Source of the DNA: Planctomycetota bacterium
GTDB taxonomy: Bacteria > Planctomycetota > UBA11346
Assembly (NCBI GenBank): GCA_013821615.1
Contig: JACDGQ010000038.1
Span: forward strand, 1-13,236
DNA: 13,236 nucleotides
Reading direction: 5' to 3'
Shown one piece after another: positions 6,732 through 13,236 of the stretch. The notes beneath the pieces are model-generated. The model had not been told where the DNA came from, did not search any database, and was given only the letters and a program-made list of their open reading frames with translations. Position 1 is the stretch's first letter. Each line of letters starts with the position of its first letter. Made by a program: the position numbers and the translations under genes.

Positions 6732-6906
6732 GACAGCCGATAGAACAGGAGGGCGCGGAGGCGCGGAGCTCAACACATCGGGAGGCGCTTCCACAGCGCA
6801 GCGCATTCTGCCTCGTAAATGGTCCCGAAGGCCACGGCAAGACCGAGGATCAGCCAGCAAGAGCTGTCCCTCCGCGCCTCCGCGCCCTCCTGTTCTATCA
6901 GCTGTC
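6732..6906. repeat. 175-bp MITE-like element with 37-bp inverted-repeat ends
   Basis: The left arm 6732-6768 and right arm 6870-6906 are inverted copies over 37 bp with one mismatch (CCGAT on the left against the complement of ATCAG on the right). They flank a 101-bp core without a credible gene. The arms contain G-C-rich GCGCGGAGGCGCGGAG on the left. The element sits in the convergent gap between the SDR stop (6714) and the SEC-C stop (6933). No target-site duplication is obvious. It could be a non-autonomous mobile element, a REP/BIME-type repeat, or a large bidirectional termination hairpin. Confidence 0.7.
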
Positions 6907-6932
6907 GGTCCTCTGCCGTCGGCGTGGACCCC

Positions 6933-7397
6933 TCACTTCCCCATGCAGCACTTCTTGAACTTCTTCCCACTGCCGCACGGGCACAGTTCATTGCGCCCGA
7001 GCTTCTCTGCCGGCCGCACGAAGGTCGCCGGCTTGCCGCCGGCGGCGAGGAAGGCCTCCTTGAGCGCACCGACGTAACGGCCGCGCGCCGCGCCCTCGGC
7101 GAGGCGGCCCTGGGCCTGGAGATCGGTGAGGAAGGCACGCACCAGGCTCGGCACGTACGGTCGCACCTCGGGATCGAGCTGCAGGCGTGCGACCTCGCCC
7201 AGCAGGGCCGTCTTCAGGTCCTCATCGCTGAGGACGCCAGGCTCCCGACCGCCCGCGGCGCAGGCTGCGGTCAGCAGAATGCCGAGGATCTGCTGGGCGT
7301 GCTCGGCCACGGGACCAGGGAACAGCTTCACGCCATCGCCGTGACTGAAGTCGGCGGCCCAGGATTCGCAGGTGTCGGTGCGCCAGTGCTCGGTCAT
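6933..7397 (-). CDS. SEC-C motif protein, zinc-binding C-terminus
   Basis: This 154-residue protein ends in a textbook SEC-C motif: G-R-N-E-L-C139-P-C141-G-S-G-K-K-F-K-K-C150-C151-M-G-K. The CxCx8CC cysteines bind zinc. In SecA this motif contacts SecB and ribosomes. In stand-alone proteins it usually marks a protein-binding tail of unknown role. Residues 1-130 are helical without a recognised domain; they start M-T-E-H-W-R-T-D-T-C-E-S-W. The ATG at 7397 is the only good start; a weak GGAA lies about 8 bases upstream on the minus strand. It is divergent from pyrB across a 136-bp gap and converges on the SDR gene. The motif assignment is sure, the function is not. Confidence 0.85.
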   Translation of the reverse strand: MTEHWRTDTCESWAADFSHGDGVKLFPGPVAEHAQQILGILLTAACAAGGREPGVLSDEDLKTALLGEVARLQLDPEVRPYVPSLVRAFLTDLQAQGRLAEGAARGRYVGALKEAFLAAGGKPATFVRPAEKLGRNELCPCGSGKKFKKCCMGK

Positions 7398-7430
7398 GGG
7401 AGCATTCCAATGGGGGTGGGGACGAAGTCC

Positions 7431-7457
7431 ATGGCTGATGGCTGATGGCTGATGGCG
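7431..7457. repeat. heptamer tandem array, three copies of ATGGCTG plus partial
   Basis: Three perfect 7-bp units (7431-7451) are followed by ATGGCG. The array lies between the divergent starts of the SEC-C protein (7397) and pyrB (7534). Because 7 is not a multiple of 3, successive ATGs fall in different frames. Just downstream is a 10-bp direct repeat, GCGGACGGCC, at 7462-7471 and 7487-7496. Confidence 0.8.
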
Positions 7458-7510
7458 GACTGCGGACGGCCAGGTTGATCCGGGGCGCGGACGGCCCGGT
7501 GGACTCGGCC

Positions 7511-7530
7511 GGCAGGGCGCCTAGGCTGCC
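7511..7530 (+). promoter_or_regulatory. small inverted repeat just before the pyrB start
   Basis: GGCAG (7511-7515) and CTGCC (7526-7530) can pair around ten bases that contain CCTAGG. It ends 3 bases before the GTG start of pyrB, where a Shine-Dalgarno sequence would normally be but is not seen. It may influence initiation. The stem is only 5 bp, so this is weak evidence. Confidence 0.25.
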
Positions 7531-7533
7531 GAC

Positions 7534-8460
7534 GTGCACTTCGCCGGCCGCCACGTCATCTCCATCGCCGACTTCAGCCGCGCCGAGATTTTGCGCATCC
7601 TCGAGGTCGCGCAGGGCATCGAAGCCGGCCAGCGCCGCGAGCTGCTCGCCGGCCGGCTGATGGCGACCCTGTTCTTCGAGCCGAGCACGCGCACCCGCCT
7701 GAGCTTCGAGGCGGCGATGCTCAAGCTCGGCGGCGAAGTCATCGGCTTCAGCGACGCCGGCTCGACCAGCACCAAGAAGGGCGAGAGCCTGGCCGACACC
7801 ATCCGCATGGTCGAGCACTACGCGGACGTCATCGTCATGCGCCACCCGCGCGATGGCGCCGCGCGCCTGGCCGGCGAGATCAGCAAGGTGCCGGTGATCA
7901 ACGGCGGCGACGGCGGCAACCAGCACCCCAGCCAGACCTTCCTCGACCTCTATACCATCGCCAAACTCTTCCCCGAGCTGATCGACGGCCGCCGCGAGCT
8001 GACCATCGCCTTCGCCGGCGACCTGCGCTACGGCCGCACCGTGCACAGCCTGCTCACCGCGCTCTGCCACTTCCGCGTGCGCCTGCTGACGGTGGCGCCG
8101 CGCGGCCTGGAGATGCCCGACCAGTACCTGCACCACGCGCGCGACGCCGGCATCGCCGTCACCGAGGTCGGCCACCTCCAGGATGCGATCGCGCAGAGCG
8201 ACGTGCTCTACATGACCCGCCTGCAGGAGGAGCGCTTCCCGGACGCCCTCGAGTTCGACCACATCAAGGCCACCTACCGCATCGCCGCAGCGATGCTCGA
8301 AGGCGCGCCGCCGCAGCTGCGCATCCTGCACCCGCTGCCGCGCGTCAACGAGATCGCCATCGACGTCGACCGCACCCCGCACGCGCACTACTTCGCCCAG
8401 GCCGGCAACGGCATCCCGGTGCGGCAGGCGCTGCTCGGACTGGTGCTGGGAGCGTTATGA
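7534..8460 (+). CDS. pyrB: aspartate carbamoyltransferase catalytic subunit
   Basis: PyrB condenses carbamoyl phosphate with aspartate, the committed step of UMP synthesis, in the cytoplasm. The 308 residues compare with 311 in E. coli. Carbamoyl-phosphate motifs are intact: F-F-E-P-S51-T-R-T-R55, K81-K82-G-E-S, H131-P-S-Q134, D163-L-R165-Y-G-R-T, and H266-P-L-P-R270. The aspartate-side R229-L-Q is also present (M-T-R-L-Q). The start is GTG at 7534: TAG is in frame only nine bases upstream, and M-H-F-A-G-R-H-V-I-S is the expected N-terminus. No Shine-Dalgarno sequence is visible, which suggests either a leaderless mRNA or another mode of initiation. The stop overlaps the pyrI start as ATGA, giving translational coupling and a 1:1 subunit supply. 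This is the class of ATCase that assembles with PyrI. Confidence 0.95.
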   Translation: MHFAGRHVISIADFSRAEILRILEVAQGIEAGQRRELLAGRLMATLFFEPSTRTRLSFEAAMLKLGGEVIGFSDAGSTSTKKGESLADTIRMVEHYADVIVMRHPRDGAARLAGEISKVPVINGGDGGNQHPSQTFLDLYTIAKLFPELIDGRRELTIAFAGDLRYGRTVHSLLTALCHFRVRLLTVAPRGLEMPDQYLHHARDAGIAVTEVGHLQDAIAQSDVLYMTRLQEERFPDALEFDHIKATYRIAAAMLEGAPPQLRILHPLPRVNEIAIDVDRTPHAHYFAQAGNGIPVRQALLGLVLGAL

Positions 8461-8930
8461 CCGACCAGCCCGTCACCACCTCCAACACCCGCGTCCGCCA
8501 GGTCGAGGCGATCGTCAACGGCACGGTCATCGACCACATCCCGGGCGCGATGACGCTCAAGGTCGCCAACCTCATCGCCACCGCCAACGACCAGGTCTCG
8601 ATCGGCATGAACCTGCGTTCGGAGCGCCTCGGCCGCAAGGGCGTGGTCAAGATCTCCGGCCGCGAACTGGACGAGCGCACACTCTCGCGCCTGGCGCTGA
8701 TCGCCCCGAGCGCGACGGTCAGCATCATCCGCGACTATCAGGTCGTGCAGAAATTCCCGGTGCCGATGCCGACGATGTTCGAGGACATCGCGCGCTGCGC
8801 CAATCCGAACTGCGTGACCAATCACGAGAAGTGGAGCTCGCGCCTGGCCGTGGTCAGCCTCGAGCCGCTGCGCGTGCGCTGCGTCTACTGCGAGCGCGGC
8901 TTCGAGACCGCGGAGCTGGTGCTGGTCTGA
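8457..8930 (+). CDS. pyrI: aspartate carbamoyltransferase regulatory subunit
   Basis: This 157-residue protein (E. coli 153) binds the allosteric effectors CTP and ATP and links catalytic trimers. The N-terminal allosteric domain shows V-E-A-I-V-N-G-T-V-I-D-H-I-P-G (16-30) and L-G-R-K61-G-V-V-K65-I, the nucleotide-contacting region. The C-terminal zinc domain has four cysteines in the family pattern: C114-x4-C119 (C-A-N-P-N-C-V-T-N) and C142-x2-C145 (C-V-Y-C). The N-terminus is a few residues longer than in E. coli. Its ATG overlaps the pyrB stop by four bases, and the cupin gene's ATG overlaps its own TGA by one base, so the three genes form a tight operon. Feedback control by CTP is expected from the family. 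Confidence 0.95.
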   Translation: MTDQPVTTSNTRVRQVEAIVNGTVIDHIPGAMTLKVANLIATANDQVSIGMNLRSERLGRKGVVKISGRELDERTLSRLALIAPSATVSIIRDYQVVQKFPVPMPTMFEDIARCANPNCVTNHEKWSSRLAVVSLEPLRVRCVYCERGFETAELVLV

Positions 8931-9412
8931 TGCCCGGCGCCGACCGGGCCGCGGCGCTGATCCGCACGCTCGACCTGCAACCGCACCCCGAGGGCGGATA
9001 CTATCGCGAGACTTTCCGTTCCGCACTGCGCCAGCCCGGGCCGCACGGCGAACGCGCCGCCTCGACGGCGATCTGGTTCCTGCTCCAGGCCGGCGAGGTC
9101 AGCCGCTGGCACCGCGTGCTCGCCGACGAGTGCTGGCACTGGTACGAGGGCGGAGAGCTCGAATTGCTGCAATGCGAGCGGCCCGGCATTCCAGTCACCG
9201 CGCAGCGCCTCGGACCAGTTGCGGAAACGTCTTTGCCGCAACGCGTGGTACCGGCCGGGTGGTGGCAGGCGGCGCGGCCGCTCGGCGCCTATACGCTGGT
9301 CGGGTGCACGGTGGCGCCGGGGTTCGATTTCGCGGATTTCGCGCTGCTTGACCCGCTGGGAATCGATGCGCGTTGGTTCCGGAAGGCGGCGGATCCGCGA
9401 CTCGTGGACTGA
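8930..9412 (+). CDS. DUF985-family cupin protein
   Basis: This 160-residue protein is a small beta-barrel cupin of the DUF985 type. The family signature is at the N-terminus: L-I-R-T-L-D-L-Q-P-H19-P-E-G-G-Y-Y-R-E-T-F-R. The barrel follows: S-T-A-I-W-F-L-L-Q-A-G-E-V-S-R-W-H61, then D-E-C-W-H70-W-Y-E-G-G, and a late R-P-L-G-A-Y-T-L-V-G-C-T-V-A-P-G-F-D-F-A-D-F. H61 and H70 are candidate metal or ligand residues. Plant and bacterial relatives have been linked to sugar or sugar-nucleotide binding, without a settled reaction. The ATG at 8930 overlaps the pyrI TGA (TGATG), so it is coupled to pyrBI. The open frame extends upstream inside pyrI, but that part is pyrI in another frame. A metabolic tie to pyrimidines is inferred from position only. 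Confidence 0.88.
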   Translation: MPGADRAAALIRTLDLQPHPEGGYYRETFRSALRQPGPHGERAASTAIWFLLQAGEVSRWHRVLADECWHWYEGGELELLQCERPGIPVTAQRLGPVAETSLPQRVVPAGWWQAARPLGAYTLVGCTVAPGFDFADFALLDPLGIDARWFRKAADPRLVD

Positions 9413-9420
9413 AGCGGGCC

Positions 9421-9561
9421 CCGGGAGAGGCGAGCCCCAGCTCGCCTTGCTTCATCCAATCGCCCCTACGAGGGATGACCGTCCGACTTCCCTGATCAAT
9501 GCTGCGCAGCTTATCCCGAAGCACGCGTAGCCACAGGCGAGCTGGGGCTCGCCTCTCCCGG
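9421..9561. repeat. 141-bp MITE/REP-like element with perfect 27-bp inverted-repeat ends
   Basis: Left arm 9421-9447 and right arm 9535-9561 are perfect inverted copies over 27 bp, separated by 87 bp. Each arm is itself a hairpin: on the left AGGCGAGC, loop CCCA, GCTCGCCT. The core contains a further inverted pair, TCATCC (9452-9457) and GGATGA (9473-9478). The element nearly fills the convergent gap between the cupin stop (9412) and the regulator stop (9570). Nested hairpins recall REP/BIME repeats mobilised by RAYT transposases. No transposase lies in the window and no clear target duplication is visible. Confidence 0.75.
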
Positions 9562-9569
9562 CGACACGC

Positions 9570-10988
<1,419 letters not shown>

Positions 10989-11103
10989 GCGCGCGACTTC
11001 CTGGCGGGGTGCTCCGGCATACTACGGCAAGTCACGGTGAGGCATATGGCGAGCACCGCGCCGCGCGGGTGTGCCGCGATCTCCAACCCGCCGCAGTGAC
11101 GCG

Positions 11104-11118
11104 AGACGCAAGGCGTCT
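11104..11118. promoter_or_regulatory. 6-bp inverted repeat in the divergent regulator/OMP gap
   Basis: AGACGC and GCGTCT pair perfectly around AAG. The site is 41 bp upstream of the proposed -35 of the outer-membrane gene and 116 bp upstream of the regulator start. The position would suit an activator site, but a 6-bp stem can occur by chance at this base composition. Confidence 0.25.
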
Positions 11119-11158
11119 GTGGCCAAGCGGCTATATGTCGACGCTTGCTGACACAGCC

Positions 11159-11188
11159 TTGACAGGATGGGTCGGTGGGCGGTAGGAT
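11159..11188 (+). promoter_or_regulatory. sigma-70-type promoter for the TraF-like gene
   Basis: A perfect -35 TTGACA (11159-11164) is followed after 18 bases by TAGGAT (11183-11188), which matches TATAAT at four positions. Transcription would start near 11195 and leave a leader of about 50 bases before the ATG at 11247. It is the best housekeeping-type promoter I could find in the window. Confidence 0.5.
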
Positions 11189-11246
11189 TGGCAACATCCG
11201 CTGTCCGCCTGACGTCCGCGATTCCGAACCTTCCGCCGGAGCCCCC

Positions 11247-12872
11247 ATGCACAAACCCTCCTTGTCGCCGACCTCACCCACGCTGGTGCGCTTGGCGCTG
11301 GCCGGTGCCTGCCTGTTCGCGAGCAGCCGCGCTGCGGCGCTGGAATCGTTCATCGTCGGCCCGCGCGCCCTGGGCATGGGCGGCGCCAACGTCGCCTCGG
11401 TCAACGACATCCAGGCGCAATTCTACAACCCGGCGGCCTTCGGCTTCTTCCATGACCGCGAGCGCCTTACGGCCATGCCGGCGCCGCCGCCGCGGCCGGA
11501 CCAGGTCCCCGCGAAGGACAGCCAGGTGCCGGCCGGCGGGCAGACGCCGGTCGCGGCGCAGGCGCCCATCGCCGAAACAGAATACAGCGGCGGCGGCTTC
11601 TGGCCGTCGGACAACAACCACCTCGGCCGCAAATCCTGGGGCTTCGGCCTGGACGCCAGCATCGGCCTGCGCGCGCACGGCGACGTCGCCGAACTGCTCG
11701 ATGTGCTGAAGAAGCTGAACGACAATGGCACCTTCAATCGCCTCGCCCAGAACGGCATCAGCAGCCAACAGGACGTGGCCGACGCCTTGAATGGCGTCAA
11801 CGCGCTCAGCAATCTCGCCGCGCCCACCAACGCCATCTCGGCGGACGCCAACGGCGGCGTCGGCCTGCGCATCGGCCATTTCGGACTTGGGGTGCGGGCC
11901 TTCGCCGAAGCGACCGGCCGCGTCCAGGACGTCGACTTCACCAATCTCGGCCTCGGCGGGGCCGGCAACCTCAGCAACCAGGTCGATGCCCAGTTTCCGA
12001 CCGACCCAGGCGCGCCCCAGCTGTTCACCCCGGCGCAGGTCACTCAGTTGACGAACCAGGGCCTCAGCCAGAACGCCATCGACAACCTCGACTTGCTCGC
12101 GCGCCAGAATGGCGTGACCGCGGATCAGGCGCAGAACCTCACCGTCATCATCGGGCAGGCGAACCAGGCCTCCGCCGCGAACCCGATCAACGGCAACCAG
12201 ACCGACATCCACTTCTACGGCGCCGGCATCGTCGAACTGCCGTTCACCTACGGCTACGCCTTCGACGAGCATTTCGCCATCGGCATGAATTTGAAGCTGA
12301 TGGTCGGCGACGTCTTCGTCGGCGACATCCGCGCGCAGAGCAGCGGCTCGAACACCACCTCGACCACCGAGAAGGCGAGCAAGCGCAGCCCCAACCTGGG
12401 CGTCGACCTCGCCGCCATGTACCGCATCCCGTGGTTCAATTTCGGCTTGACCGGACGCAACCTCAACGCGCCCAGCTTCGCTGGACCGACCTTGAACGGC
12501 CGCGTGGCGCCGCGCTTCAGGGTCAACCCGCAGGCCACCGCCGGCGCCGCCTTCATCCCGTGGGAGGTGCTCACCGTCGAGGCCGACTGCGACCTCAACA
12601 AGTCCACCACCACCTTCAGCGGCTACGACACCCAGGACCTGCGTTTCGGCGCGGAATGGAACGTCTTGCACTTCCTGGCCCTGCGCGGAGGTGCCTACCG
12701 CAACCTGGCGCAGAACGACATCGGCTGGGTGGTGACCGCGGGCGTCGGTCTCGACTTCTACGCGGTGCGCACCGACTTCGCGGTCGGCGCCGCGACCAAG
12801 AAGACCGAATTCGACGGCCGCCAGATCCCGCGCGAGATCCGCGCGTCGTGGCAGCTGCTCGTCGACTTCTGA
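11247..12872 (+). CDS. TraF-like outer-membrane beta-barrel protein
   Basis: This 541-residue exported protein starts at the ATG at 11247, after GGAG with a 5-base spacer. An N-terminal signal peptide is clear: basic M-H-K-P, hydrophobic L-V-R-L-A-L-A-G-A-C-L-F-A, then S-S-R-A-A-A with cleavage near residue 31. The mature N-terminus has G-P-R-A-L-G-M-G-G-A-N-V-A-S-V-N-D (38-54) followed by Y-N-P-A-A, the signature shared by TraF-like and PorV/FadL-like barrels. A Pro/Ala/Gln-rich insert covers 75-110. The second half alternates aromatic and polar residues as beta strands, and the last residue is Phe (L-L-V-D-F), as in outer-membrane barrels. Databases often call this family conjugal transfer protein TraF, but nothing here points to conjugation. 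It lies 64 bp upstream of bshC on the same strand. The cargo or role is unknown. Confidence 0.8.
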   Translation: MHKPSLSPTSPTLVRLALAGACLFASSRAAALESFIVGPRALGMGGANVASVNDIQAQFYNPAAFGFFHDRERLTAMPAPPPRPDQVPAKDSQVPAGGQTPVAAQAPIAETEYSGGGFWPSDNNHLGRKSWGFGLDASIGLRAHGDVAELLDVLKKLNDNGTFNRLAQNGISSQQDVADALNGVNALSNLAAPTNAISADANGGVGLRIGHFGLGVRAFAEATGRVQDVDFTNLGLGGAGNLSNQVDAQFPTDPGAPQLFTPAQVTQLTNQGLSQNAIDNLDLLARQNGVTADQAQNLTVIIGQANQASAANPINGNQTDIHFYGAGIVELPFTYGYAFDEHFAIGMNLKLMVGDVFVGDIRAQSSGSNTTSTTEKASKRSPNLGVDLAAMYRIPWFNFGLTGRNLNAPSFAGPTLNGRVAPRFRVNPQATAGAAFIPWEVLTVEADCDLNKSTTTFSGYDTQDLRFGAEWNVLHFLALRGGAYRNLAQNDIGWVVTAGVGLDFYAVRTDFAVGAATKKTEFDGRQIPREIRASWQLLVDF

Positions 12873-12936
12873 GCCGCGCCACAGCTGCAGCGGGCGGCGG
12901 CTGGACTGGCAGGCCCGCGCGGGATGATCGCCGCCC

Positions 12937-13236
12937 ATGAACGAACGGTCTGCCGCCACCCTCGACCTGTGGCCTGACGAACCATGGGGCGGCGATGCGG
13001 CGCTGGCGGCCGCTGGCGCCCAGCTGCTCGCCGATCACACCTGGGACCGCGCCGCACTGGCCCGCATCGTCGCGGTGCATGCCAACGACGCGCCGGCGCG
13101 TGCGCAGGCCGCTGTTCTGGCCAGGCCCGGCACCGCCGCGGTGGTCACCGGCCAACAGCCCGCCTTCGGCGGCGGCCCGCTCTACAGCCTGGTCAAGACC
13201 GCGCACGCGCTCGCCCTGGCGCGGCGGTTGGGCGCC
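12937..13236 (+). CDS. bshC: bacillithiol biosynthesis protein BshC, N-terminal part
   Basis: The frame from the ATG at 12937 stays open to the window end, giving 100 codons. The key block is V-V-T-G-Q-Q-P-A-F-G-G-G-P-L-Y-S-L-V-K-T-A-H-A-L (residues 67-90), which matches the nucleotide-binding-like motif V-T-G-Q-Q-x-G-L-x-x-G-P-L-Y of BshC. In characterised bacteria BshC adds cysteine to GlcN-malate, the last step of bacillithiol synthesis. The first 60 residues are helical, as in the family. A second ATG at 12924 is in another frame and was not chosen. The ribosome-binding site is weak. About four fifths of the gene lies beyond the window (the family is about 500 residues), so integrity cannot be judged. 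BshA and BshB are not in view. Confidence 0.82.
   Translation, partial: MNERSAATLDLWPDEPWGGDAALAAAGAQLLADHTWDRAALARIVAVHANDAPARAQAAVLARPGTAAVVTGQQPAFGGGPLYSLVKTAHALALARRLGA

Noticed and set aside
6819..7445. A 208-codon plus-strand frame from the inverted-repeat element into the SEC-C gene
   Set aside because: It starts within the 175-bp element and runs antisense to the SEC-C coding region; no family match is recognisable.
11247..12872. Conjugation role for the TraF-like protein
   Set aside because: No other transfer genes, relaxase or plasmid features are present; the family name is a database label for a beta-barrel group.
11274..12959. A 561-codon minus-strand frame opposite the TraF-like gene
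   Set aside because: Its composition is an Arg/Gly/Val/Ala shadow typical of GC-rich DNA; the plus-strand gene has a signal peptide, a family motif, a promoter and a ribosome-binding site.

Overview
This is a GC-rich window (roughly two-thirds G+C by eye) with twelve supportable genes, two cut by the window edges, and compact intergenic gaps that hold short tandem repeats and long inverted repeats. The gene content suggests a Gram-negative, non-enteric bacterium. A TonB-like N-terminus fused to a squalene-cyclase-type toroid is common in Planctomycetota, Verrucomicrobiota and Lentisphaerota. A TraF-like outer-membrane barrel protein and a BshC (bacillithiol) gene are also present. I lean towards Planctomycetota or a neighbouring phylum, but the sequence alone does not settle this.

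Layout. 1-737 (+) is the C-terminal part of a TPR protein. Four bases beyond its stop, a 118-residue four-helix membrane protein (1098-742, -) converges on it. A membrane-anchored prenyltransferase/squalene-oxidase-like protein follows (2978-1299, -). A 471-bp divergent gap (2979-3449) holds a 20-bp inverted repeat and a 12-bp palindrome of the GntR/FadR operator type. Next is a sugar-acid catabolic pair: an FAH-family hydrolase that seems to start at ATC (3450-4253, +) and an L-fuconate dehydratase (4282-5598, +). After a terminator-like hairpin and two adjacent heptamer arrays comes an extended SDR (5737-6714, +).

A 175-bp inverted-repeat element separates the SDR from a convergent SEC-C protein (7397-6933, -). 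Divergent from that is a pyrimidine operon: pyrB (7534-8460), pyrI (8457-8930) and a DUF985 cupin (8930-9412), the junctions overlapping by 4 and 1 bases. A second inverted-repeat element (141 bp, perfect 27-bp arms) fills the next convergent junction. A sigma-54-type response regulator follows (10988-9570, -), then, divergently, a TraF-like outer-membrane protein (11247-12872, +) and the first 100 codons of bshC (12937 onward, +).

How the genes may work together. The FAH hydrolase and fuconate dehydratase fit the non-phosphorylating route L-fuconate -> 2-keto-3-deoxy-L-fuconate -> 2,4-diketo acid -> pyruvate + L-lactate. The SDR is a candidate dehydrogenase for that route, though its substrate cannot be read from sequence. 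PyrB and PyrI should form an E. coli-type, CTP/ATP-regulated aspartate transcarbamoylase. The features most worth a second look are the ATC start, the palindrome upstream of it, heptamer arrays of four different sequences in three gaps, and the two inverted-repeat elements placed at convergent gene ends.
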